Source: Hirudinaria manillensis (Eukaryota; Annelida; Clitellata; Hirudinida; Hirudinidae). From it: 64,000 nucleotides of DNA. The notes under the pieces are model-generated. The model searched no databases, was not told the DNA's origin, and was given only the letters and a program-made list of their open reading frames with translations. The DNA is taken from NCBI GenBank assembly GCA_034509925.1, contig CM067531.1, positions 4,025,501 through 4,089,500 on the forward strand. The letters run 5' to 3'. Shown piece by piece: positions 45,977 through 55,932 of the stretch. Both the position numbers and the translations under genes were made by a program. How positions within the stretch are numbered: the stretch's first letter is position 1; the number at the start of each line of letters is the position of its first letter.

Positions 45977-47469
45977 TCAAATTTGTATCGTTGTTTGTGT
46001 TTCTCTTACTCAATCTCACTTCATATCGACATGTTTTTTGTACGGGAAATGAGATTTCAATCTGGGTTATTTATGCAATTTGTCGTTAAATAAACTATTT
46101 GGATTGATCGGACTGCTCAATGTCTATGTTACCCAGGGCGTGAAGTTTTCATCTATCCATACAGTTCAATTCGCCACACTAATAAACGACTTGAATCGAT
46201 TTAATATTTGAGCTAATTAATAATAGTTCAGTGGAGGATCGATGGTTCGTGCCCCACTGTGATGTGGAGACACGAATTTCTTAGGCTTGGCAACAAGAAA
46301 GAAGCATATTTAACCTTTAAATTGAATGTCTGCATACATTACATATCCCTATCCTGGCCTCCCCCGTCAAAGTGTTCCGCAGATCATTTTTTGTTGCCTT
46401 TACATTGATCCGTTATCTTTAACGTAAAACGCAGAGACTTAATTGTGAGAGAAGGGGACGTCATCCCTTGACTTTATGTGATCTTTTGGATAAAAAAAAG
46501 TCATCAGAGAGTTGATTTGTCCTAACAGAAAAGACGAAATGATGTTTCTCGTTAAACGACCCAAAGCTATAGGGAGTTCAAATTATAATATCGTCTAAAA
46601 GGTTCATGTAAATGTCGGATGCAATTTTTAATTTTTTCTATTCACAAATGTTAATGAATTTCATATACAAGTCTGTTAATAACTTCAAACTATTGACTTT
46701 TAAGGAAGTCAAGAATTGCCTAAACGATCATAAAATTATTAGGGTAAGAAATGATATCACTTGTAAGATAACAACAATATATTTCTTCAAATGTCATTAT
46801 AAGTTGAAATATAATCAATGTACAAAATTCAAGGTTTAATTCGGTAGCTTTTTATTACCTCTTTGTGTTTATATGTCGAACGATAACTAAGTGCCTGGAG
46901 TCAAATTTATGCGGATTAAGTTATAGAACCTTTAAGTGTAAGTTCTTGCCTTTTTATAACATTACATAGAACATTAATGTGCTTTTAATGCTGAATTTTT
47001 ATGGTTCATTATTCTATTAAAATAATTTCTGCGTCTTGTGTGTTGGATAAAGGATTCATATCTAATCAATGAAATGAAAGAAGAGACAATCTAGATAATC
47101 TGCATCTAGACAAAACTATTTGTTTAATAAATTAGGAGCCTTGGCAAATTAACATTTTCATCTATTGATACATTAACATGTATTGAAGAAAGTCAAACCA
47201 AAAGCAGTTTAATTGATTGATTTAAGTTGCATTTATTATCACAAAATATATTTTGTACAAAAGTATATACATTGTATTTGTACATTTGTTTACTTGATAG
47301 TATTAAGCAAGATTTTGTTGTTATTCTGATATTCATCATTATTAAGAAATACATTGCACATATATTAAACTGAAACTTTAGAGACATTTAAAGTAAATTA
47401 AAAGTGTCATTAAGTAGCTTAAATGTTGAATAACATTCCACTTATTCCTAAATTAATTGAGAGATATAT
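45977..47469. other. Intergenic; no gene seen
   Basis: Holds the 3' flank of the 14-exon gene and AT-rich spacer. A 75-codon frame at 46612-46839 has no recognisable content. Confidence 0.5.
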
Positions 47470-47847
47470 TCAACCCAGGTTTGGGATGAAGTTGATCCTA
47501 TTATCAGGAGACGACTGCTTTGAAATAACTGATGTAAAACTAAAAGATGGCATAATTCCATGTCTATCTGGCATATCATATTCAGGTAAATCTTGATTAT
47601 TTTTAACATCGTAATTTGCACGAGTTAGTTTGGAGAGCCGGGTTTTGGCGGAGGAGATGGCGCCACAAGTGTCGTGCTCACAAACCGGTTTGCCGAAAAT
47701 ACCTTCGGAAAGGAAAACTTTGTGATTAACGTGAAGTGCATGTGGTTCTACATAAAGGAATTTAATTGGATTATAATTATTATGTTTATGTTTTATAATT
47801 AATTTATGTTTAGGAAAGGAAGGGGCAGCAGAAATGTTGGAGCCAGC
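47470..47847 (-). CDS. Possible antisense/divergent ORF overlapping the start of the VPS9-like gene
   Basis: Frame of 125 codons from ATG 47847, beginning MAGSNISAAPSFPK, with a middle part reading KVFLSEGIFGKPVCEHDTCG and KTRLSKLTRANYDVKN. It overlaps the first codons of the plus-strand gene (ATG 47834). It is longer than most chance frames in this AT-rich DNA and its composition is protein-like, but no family is recognised. It could be a divergent small gene sharing the promoter, or chance. Confidence 0.3.
   Translation of the reverse strand, partial: AGSNISAAPSFPKHKLIIKHKHNNYNPIKFLYVEPHALHVNHKVFLSEGIFGKPVCEHDTCGAISSAKTRLSKLTRANYDVKNNQDLPEYDMPDRHGIMPSFSFTSVISKQSSPDNRINFIPNLG
47655..47665 (+). 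promoter_or_regulatory. YY1-like element upstream of the VPS9-like gene
   Basis: AGATGGCGCCA is the same 11-base string found at 4930-4940 ahead of the KMT2 gene. It lies 170-180 bases upstream of ATG 47834. Function is inferred from the motif only. Confidence 0.3.
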
Positions 47848-50173
47848 CATTTGGTTCAAAATTCACATAATGGATGTTCTGACTATAGACTGCAGGAAGC
47901 AGGTAGTGCAGTGGAGCTCAACTAGGTGTTTGGAGTCATCCCAGGACATTGACGGTGTCGACTCAATTTCAAATGTTGTCAGACTCAACGAAGATTGCAT
48001 CGATTTCATTAACGGCTTGGATGAAGTGTTCGATGCAGTACCAGGCTTACTCTCTTCTTATAGATCTGGCAAATTGACAAAGGAATGCTTTTACAGATCA
48101 TTGATTCAGTTGCTTCATGTCAATGTTCTGCCTAATGTTAAACTGGGATTCGAAAATCTGGCTTCTGTAAAAAGGGCAATAGAAGATTACAATGTGATTC
48201 TTGGTACATTAGATGAAGTAATTGCCACAAAGACAAACATGCTTCTAGAGTTAAAGAAAACCAAGCATCGTGAAAGGCAGAAGTTTGCAGGAATACTCGT
48301 TGAATCCAAAAAATTGCCTCATTTCGATGATCTCCTAATACAAGTTCTTGAGAATGATTTCAATGCAGATCTTAAAAAACTAAACATGGATTCAGAGTTT
48401 AGTAATGAAAACATTCCAACGCTGTGCGTGTCGGACTCTCATGTCGTCCATCCGGACGAAATGATCGGCATTCAGGCAGCTCTTGCGAAACTCTTGAAGA
48501 TCAAAAACCGATCCAGACTGTCGTGGTTCTACGGCTCCTCTCCAAAAGGAGAGGAGTATCAACTGGAGAGGTTTTACATAAAAATGGTGGAAACGGAAAG
48601 TAAGATCCGGGGTTCGATAACGAAGCTACTCGACAACAAGATGTTGCTAAGAAGTGTCATTGAAACCATGAAGAGTGTGATGGATGAACTCAAGGAAGGC
48701 CTTGATAGTTACGGTGTAGAACTAAACACCAAAAATCTCATCGACACAACCAGCATCATTGGAGAGTCTTTGTCAACCAAATCATGGGTGTCTCTACCCA
48801 TGCACATGTTCAATATTTTCTCTGATTCAAACCATCGAATTACTCGTGAACATCTGGAAGGAACGCATAAAATACAGGCCATCATAAAGGCGACCCTTGA
48901 TGAACATGAACTGCAACGTCATTACGATTCTATTTTGCCAGAGTCCAAGAATTTTTCTCTTTCTTGCCTGGAGCCCAAGTGGGTGCCCGTTTCTCCAAAA
49001 ACCGATGCCAGGGATATAGTGATAGAATTTCGAAAAAGCAAGAGCTGCTCCAACATACCTTTAAATATATTATCACCCGACCGAGGATCTCAGCAGAAAG
49101 GCTCGGTGGCCCGAGTCTATTTGAAAAGATTGACGAATTCATCTCAACAGAGCAGTGTTCCTCCTTCTGACTTTGTATTTGTTCTTAATTCAAGCCCAGA
49201 TTTCATTTCTAAAAGCATTGACAAGCTGAAAAACTGCATAACTGAACATTTTAATTTAATTTGCAAGAAGATTCATGATGAAATCAAGGGGTGTTATGTT
49301 AACGTTGGCTACAAAAAAATCTGGGTGATATATGAAAATTATTTTTATGAGCATACCATCGAGGGCTTATTAAAAATATATAATTTGGAATACTCCAAAA
49401 GGATTAAAGTTCTAATAAGGTCAATTGATTCATTTACGTTGGAAGATTTGGATCTATCAGACTCTCTTATGACCAAACTTTTGCTAGGACCTTTTGTAGA
49501 AAGTTTGGCAGATTCCCATCAGTCTGCTGCCTCAAGTTTGAGCAAGTTATCATTCAATCAGCTAATTGCAGCTTCACAGGAATCCTTACCACATAGCTCA
49601 TCTGATGAGGACCTGTATGAAGACTTTGCAAGTGGTGAGTTCTGCAAGGGCTCTCCTTTAAATCTTAAAAGTACTCTTAGACCAGATACTAAACTCCTTA
49701 AAGAAAAGGATTGTGATTCATCTCCAATTGATTCTCTTCTTTCTTCCACCACAGAATCATCCTCAATCCAACTAAAGCAATGTGTCTTGAACAGATTTTC
49801 AAGATCATACCAAAATTTATATGATGCTCTCAAGGCCAGCACGCCAAAAACCAAGGCACATCACTTATTGAGATGCTTGAGAAACATGACCTGGCAAATT
49901 GAAACCATTTACAAAGAAATCTGGAAGAAGAGAATACAGCTATGCAGTGATGATGTTATGGATGCACTAATTATACTCCTGTGTAATCTTCATGATCAGC
50001 AAGCACTAGAAGATTTATATATCCAAGTTCAGTTTTTGATTCAAGTCCTTGCTCAATTTTTTTGCAATGGTGAATATCACTTTGCACTTGTGCAGTTTGT
50101 GGGTGTTTTCCAATACTTGCAAGACAAGGCCTTTATGAAGAAAAACAAAATTACCTCGAACAATAGGTCCTGA
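47834..50173 (+). CDS. Large protein with a VPS9-like C-terminal domain, 779 residues, single coding exon
   Basis: VPS9 domains are guanine-nucleotide exchange modules for Rab5-family GTPases on endosomes. The last 90 residues fit the VPS9 core: a helix (KAHHLLRCLRNMTWQIETIY), then SDDVMDALIILLCNL in place of the family's ADDLLPVLIYVL, and GEYHFALVQFVGVFQYL in place of GYYLTQLESALEFI. The rest is helical and shows no known domain to me: an N-terminal region with LKKTKHRERQKF, a middle EYQLERFYIKMVETESKIRG, and a Ser-rich linker SLPHSSSDEDLYEDF. The coding region has no intron, unlike every other large gene here, although a good acceptor (TTATGTTTAG) just upstream suggests a 5' UTR intron. The start could instead be ATG 47873. 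The VPS9 call rests on pattern similarity only. Confidence 0.6.
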   Translation: MLEPAIWFKIHIMDVLTIDCRKQVVQWSSTRCLESSQDIDGVDSISNVVRLNEDCIDFINGLDEVFDAVPGLLSSYRSGKLTKECFYRSLIQLLHVNVLPNVKLGFENLASVKRAIEDYNVILGTLDEVIATKTNMLLELKKTKHRERQKFAGILVESKKLPHFDDLLIQVLENDFNADLKKLNMDSEFSNENIPTLCVSDSHVVHPDEMIGIQAALAKLLKIKNRSRLSWFYGSSPKGEEYQLERFYIKMVETESKIRGSITKLLDNKMLLRSVIETMKSVMDELKEGLDSYGVELNTKNLIDTTSIIGESLSTKSWVSLPMHMFNIFSDSNHRITREHLEGTHKIQAIIKATLDEHELQRHYDSILPESKNFSLSCLEPKWVPVSPKTDARDIVIEFRKSKSCSNIPLNILSPDRGSQQKGSVARVYLKRLTNSSQQSSVPPSDFVFVLNSSPDFISKSIDKLKNCITEHFNLICKKIHDEIKGCYVNVGYKKIWVIYENYFYEHTIEGLLKIYNLEYSKRIKVLIRSIDSFTLEDLDLSDSLMTKLLLGPFVESLADSHQSAASSLSKLSFNQLIAASQESLPHSSSDEDLYEDFASGEFCKGSPLNLKSTLRPDTKLLKEKDCDSSPIDSLLSSTTESSSIQLKQCVLNRFSRSYQNLYDALKASTPKTKAHHLLRCLRNMTWQIETIYKEIWKKRIQLCSDDVMDALIILLCNLHDQQALEDLYIQVQFLIQVLAQFFCNGEYHFALVQFVGVFQYLQDKAFMKKNKITSNNRS

Positions 50174-51353
50174 ATTTTGTTTCTAAGGTTTTTTTTCTGT
50201 ATTTTTTTAACGTTTCTACATTATTTACACTAGAATTCCAGAGAACACTCTTTTTTTTTTAATTTGAGTTGTAAAAATGATGTCAGTTTACAGCTTCAGA
50301 TACTGCAGAGCCCAATGACGTTTACTCCCAGTCTGAGAGCAGTTACGTAATTCTGTTATTTTGGACATTAAGTCAGTCATTTTTGCTTTTTGGTTTTACA
50401 ATGTGCCTTTATAATGGTGTACGTTTTATTATGTAATGTCTGTTTTCGTAATAAAAACGATAATATATATATGCCGGCAACATTGAACATTCGGATTCCT
50501 CGAGAATGTAAACCCGAATGTTATGGCTTCCGATAGGGGAAATTAGATCGATCTTCAGGTAACATTCACAGACATATTCTCGCAGAAGTATTATCTAAGC
50601 CCGTCCTCTGAAAGTGGTCAATAAATAAAATAGGGGGGGTTTTTGAGTGAGACTGGGATTGCTATTCGGGTACGCTTCTTTCTTTAATTTAATTTTTTTT
50701 GTAACGCTACAAATGCTATGTTGTTTATAAATAATAAATTTTACGTTAGCTTGCTTTTTAAATTTTATAAAAATTTTAGTATCTATGTCGCTTTGTTTTT
50801 ATTTTATTACCGCCATATTGAGCTAGATAATAGGCTGTTTTTCATTATCGAATATTTTTGAGCGTGATTTCCGACCAAAAAATAGACATTTGTGAAGATT
50901 ATTATTAAGGTTAGACTTAATTTTTAATAAAAGTATATTTAGATATATTTAAAAATGGCGAAAATAGGCTCAAGCTTGAAACTTTGAATTTGCATTATTT
51001 ATTGTCACATGGCGAAAGCTTAAAAATATAGGAATGCGGCATCCGAAAATCATTTCAAATTATCGCTAATCAAATGTTAAGTGTATGATCAAATGCTTTA
51101 CGCTTATTTAGTTACTGTTTGGAAGAATTATATCTTGTTTGACATGTGTCAATATAAATCGCTTTTTAAGATTTTAGATTCTGAAATTTAAAGTAGTGCT
51201 CTATTCCTGCATTTATTTGTGCGGTATTAATTTGTTTGAATAACTTACAAAATCAAGTTTTTATGGAGTTAAATCAAGAATCTTAACTTATGAAGCCATC
51301 TTGCATCACAATTTTATATTCACATAAAACAATTGTCTTTTTAAATTTTCAGC
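50174..51353. other. Intergenic region and probable 5' UTR intron of the zinc-finger gene
   Basis: The sequence just before ATG 51354 is TTTTTAAATTTTCAG followed by C, a good acceptor, so the zinc-finger mRNA probably has a non-coding first exon in this stretch. No coding signal was seen. Confidence 0.5.
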
Positions 51354-52758
51354 ATGCCACTTACTTTAGAATGGCCTGGGGAGGTGAACATATCCTATGT
51401 CATCATTGATCCCGCAACAAAAAGAGTGTTTAGCAATGATATCCCATTGCCTGTTGATTATCAAAAGTTGAATACATTTGAAAATAGATATGTAAAAATC
51501 TCAGAAGTATTTGATCTATTTTCTGGACCTGTCCGAGATGATGCCAAGTGGGTTCTGCAAGAGTTGCTCAAGAGATTCAATGTCAAACAGCTGGTTGACA
51601 TTTCATCGTTGATGTCAGAGACCACGACATATCTTCCCATAACCACTCTGTTGGCCTTTGTCATGATATGGCCTTGTTGCAAAGCATTCCAATCTTTGTA
51701 TAAGGCAGTTCATCACTTTCTGGAAAACTCATCAGATGCATTGTGCCCGCATTGTGGATGGACAGTGAAGGAATGTAATTGCAACGTCAAATGTTCAGAT
51801 AAAAAGATCAAGACATTTCTTGGATACATGAAGTCATCTTCTGATGCAGCATGTCAGACAGAATTTGTCGAACCAGTTGTCTCCATGATGTATCCTGAAA
51901 GTAATGTCTCACCAGATTATCGCAGTGATACTCCACCTCTATCCTCTCCATCTAAGGATAGCCATACTCCTTGCAAACACAACCTGCAGGTTTTTGTTTG
52001 TTTCTTGCTTTTGATTAAATTGTTTAAATAGACTAGATAATCTTTCCAAGGGCATTAAAAGGTGTTTAATTAATTAATTTATACATAGAAGTAACTTAAA
52101 GTAATTTATAAAGAAGTAACACAGACCACTTTCATGTTTATTCAGGAGTCTGAATCACACTTTCAAGATAATTCTGATCTCATTACGAATAATAACAACA
52201 TCAGAGAAGATTCACACAGGAGTGTTTCCCCACAGCCTGCCTTTGTGTCGGGCAATGTAAATTATATCCAGCCGATGGTCCGATCGGATTCTAATACCAC
52301 GAATGCCGATTCGATTAAAAAAGGCTCGAATGTTTTCAACCTTACTACGCAAGGTTACCACGTCGACTCGGGAAAATCTCTAAAAAGAAAGCAAAGAAAT
52401 AATGACTTTGATGACGAACCTAATGCAACGAATGCTAAGAAAGCAAAATATCACAATGGCATTAATGAAGTTCAGAGCCAAAGTGGATCTCCTAACAAAT
52501 TACCAGAAAATGCAGGTTTCACGAACAGACAAGAATTCTCTCCTGGTGCACCTAACATGATTCTGAATCTGAGAGGTGCAGGCGACAAGAACGGGGAAAC
52601 TTCCTTTTGGAGACTCGATGACATGCCCTCGAGTCAGGGCGCAGAGAAGGGAGATCTCGTTGATCCTTTGGGAAAGATGTTCAGGAAGTTCAGGCACACT
52701 GTGTTTGGAGATGTTGTTCTAAGGTTGGATTTTTTTAAAAACCTTTAAAGTCCTATCA

Positions 52759-52797
<39 letters not shown>

Positions 52798-55700
52798 GTT
52801 TTAATGACACATGCACTTAGTAGGTAAAAAACATGACATGATTCATGACCATTGGTTTGAAATTCTTATTTTAGAACCAGAAAGCTGGTTGTGCAACAAT
52901 TTGTTGGAAATATAATTTTAATATTTTGTTTCCCACGCAGGTGCCTCATTCAAAACTGTGGCCAATGTTTTGACACGCAAAAAGCAGTCAAGTTTCACGC
53001 GGGAGTGCACAACGTCTCGGAAAATTATTTACACAACGGAATGGACGAAGATCACGAGAAGCCGTACGGCAGCACGTACAAGTGTACGGAGTGTCCGTAC
53101 CGAGCGCCGTTCACTCAATGGTACAACATGATCCGACACATGGAGACCTCGCACGGACTGAAAATTTCCGGCGGCGAGAATTCGTGTCGTCTGTGCGGAC
53201 TTTCTTTCGAAGACAAAGAAGGACTCGAGCATCATATGGAATTCCACAGCAACAGTCACTATAGGTGCATGTATTGCGGCATAACGTTGTTCTCCTGGCA
53301 TCAGGTGCTCTTTCTACCTAAATTGAGACGTAAACTCAGCGTTCGGGCGTGCAAATGCGTGTAATGTCGATTACTTTGCCGTGTAGGTCGAAATGCATCT
53401 CTCTGCGTGTAACAAGAGGACGGAGAATCCTAAAGATCAAAAACTGGACATCGGATGTCCATATTGCCCGACGGTGTTTCAGAAGAAAAACGTGCGACTC
53501 ATACACTTGATGTCTCACACGGACGAGGGACTCACGTGCATGTTCTGCGAAGACAAGGTACCCAGGACGTGGAAGGCACTGAAGAAACATTACGACCTAA
53601 AACATGCCAAACAGGTCAAAAAACTCAGCGGAACAAAGTACGTCAATCATTTTATTTTTAATTTCGTGAATTTAAGGGAATTGTGGGTAAAAAAAAATTG
53701 CCAGAAATTCGTGCCGGATTGGATGCAATTCTATTGGGTATCTATGTATGTGGTTAGATATGTGATGTATTCAAGCAGTCCCTCTGTTTGCTTAGGGATG
53801 TGGCCTTTTCATATACACTTCCTCCCTGAGAGCGCTTGTGACAATGCATGCTGGTTTTGAACACACAGTTACAACTGTTGCTACCATCTTAGTGCTGCTC
53901 ATTCTGCAACTGTAATAATTGCTGACTCTACATCCTAAATTTTATTTCATGAGTAAACACATTACATTTTGTGTTAATGCTGGAAGATTGAGCAATACAG
54001 TTGAATTAGAACCTTCAACTTGCTCCAAATGCTATGCCAAGTTCAAGAACGTTGAGGCTTATGCTGAATGAACACAAGGCAAAATTTCAGCAATGGATGC
54101 CATATGTTGCAATGCAGTGCCCTCATTATGTTAAACATTTCAACAGCGAAAAGTCTCTCAACTGGCACGTAAAGGAGCTGCACATGCCCGACCTGGCCTG
54201 CGGAAAATGTTCCTTTGTGACTACTTCGTCCTATCTCTTGAAGTAATTTCATTCTTTAAATTGCTTCCAAAGCCTTGGGAAGCATTTTTTTAAATTCGCA
54301 TGCATGCGTACGTGCAGGAATCACGTTAGTCAGAAGCACGGTTCTGGCGATCATTCGTGCACCGAATGCCACATGAGTTTTACCGGTCACCGTCAGCTGA
54401 GAATGCACATGGCTCAACATGCTCTAAAAGCATCAACCAATGATATGGTGACCGATAGGCACCTAGAAACATTCAATCACCAGTACCAAGATCATGGTGA
54501 AAGCTTTGAAAAGATGTCCAAACCTCACGATTGGAGGTATAATTGATTAATTAACATGGCTCTGTAATGATCAATTTCAAGTTTCATTTTCAACATGTTG
54601 TGGCTTGCAAATACAAAATCTAACTTTGAAAGAGTTAGAATAAATTGCAAAATATTTTGAATTTATCAGTGAGACATGAGATATAAAAACCAGTCAGTAT
54701 GTTTACATAAATCAGTATAATTTAATTTCATGTTGTGGGTGGAATGCTTATGCTTAATTTTTTCCTAATACTCTTCCATAGTAACCATGAAGTTTTCTTA
54801 ACAAAGATTTTGTTTTTTTTTCAGGTCCTCGCTTAAAATTCAGACAGCAAAATCACAAGTCAAAGATCCATTTCCCGAGAATACTTTACTAGATCAAGTC
54901 ATGAGAGCAGCAAACGATGTTTACGACTCGACTGAAAGTAGCAGTCAGATTGTTGTTCCAAACGGAAGCTCGGTCGGGAAGAGAGGAAGGAAGAAGAAAG
55001 TCGTCGCGATGGACGTGGCTCGAGAAGAAGACAAGAGGGAAAAGACCGTAAGGTCGCACAAAGATCTGGTAGACAAGATGAAGGCCGTTCTCAGAGATTC
55101 GTCTGCTCGTACGAGGTCGTACGAAGATTTCAAAATCATCAGAGGTCTCAAGTTCGACTCGAGCGAAAACCATTCCGAAACCGTCGAAATCAAATCGGTT
55201 TCGTCTCCGTCGACGGCTTCTCTCAACGAGGACGTTTTCCTGCTGCCGTCTTCACTCGCGGGTCGTTATCCTCTGCTCGACCACTTGTACTGCAAGTACG
55301 AATCGTCCGCGGCCTCGGAAAGCCTCGAAACCCCCGTCCCGCGGGCCGTACCCGACAAAACTCCTGCGAGGAGGGACAAGAAAAACAAACCGGTCACGCG
55401 GGCCTCCTCTCCGGCCCTCCCGGAAACGCCGACGTCCGAGAGTTGCGCGGCCTTTCCGTTGAGGACGACGAGGAGGCAGGCGGCCATGGTCGCGAGCAAG
55501 GAACAAGTTTCGCACTGCTACGCTCCTCCCGACATCAATTCTTCCATCGTCGCCGCTCGCAATCCTCTCGACGACTGGGACTTGGACAGCATGACGTCGA
55601 AAATGACCGAGCCGGAACTCCTGGCGGAGAACGAACTGCTGAAGGGACTCGGCGATTCGGGCTTCATGCAGGACATGCTCGCATCCCTGAGTCCCTCGAA

Positions 55701-55932
55701 GAAGAAGGCGACTTCCGTTTGCGGCTTCGTCATTCCCCCGGACCTGGAAACCATAGAGTTGTCCGAAGAGGACCTGCGGCTCTTCGACGTCAATGAGAAC
55801 GAACTTTTCGACTTTGCGGATCACTTCTCGACTGAGGACTCGATGGCGTCTGCCGATTTGGCGTCGACCGGCGGAAAGGCGAATCGCAGGGAGAACGGAA
55901 AAATGCAGCAGATGTCGCAGTTGTACGTGTGA
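51354..55932 (+). CDS. C2H2 zinc-finger protein with an apparent frameshift in one exon
   Basis: Exons 51354-51989, 52146-52723, 52941-53304, 53387-53637, 53987-54242, 54318-54536 and 54825-55932. The N-terminus is a folded-looking region (MPLTLEWPGEVNISYVIID) with a Cys cluster (CPHCGWTVKECNC), then a disordered stretch with KRKQRN and KKAKYH basic patches. About eight C2H2 fingers follow (CLIQNCGQCFDTQKAVKFH, YKCTECPYRAPF, SCRLCGLSFEDKEGLEHH, YRCMYCGITLF, IGCPYCPTVFQKKNVRLIH, LTCMFCEDKVPRTWKALKKH and further fingers, SCTECHMSFTGHRQLRMH). The tail is acidic and proline-rich (DLETIELSEEDLRLFD). It is likely a nuclear DNA-binding regulator. In the exon 53987-54242 the frame shifts by one base near 54063. 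The next finger has Tyr for its second Cys (CPHY). Exon 55000-55930 is much more GC-rich than the rest. Orthologue not recognised. Confidence 0.75.
52758..52796. repeat. (ATT)n microsatellite in an intron
   Basis: About 13 ATT units in the second intron of the zinc-finger gene. Confidence 0.95.

Noticed and set aside
55252..55824. 190-codon minus frame and others opposite the last zinc-finger exon
   Set aside because: Arg/Gly-rich shadow of a GC-rich coding exon; the plus frame is continuous with the spliced zinc-finger protein.
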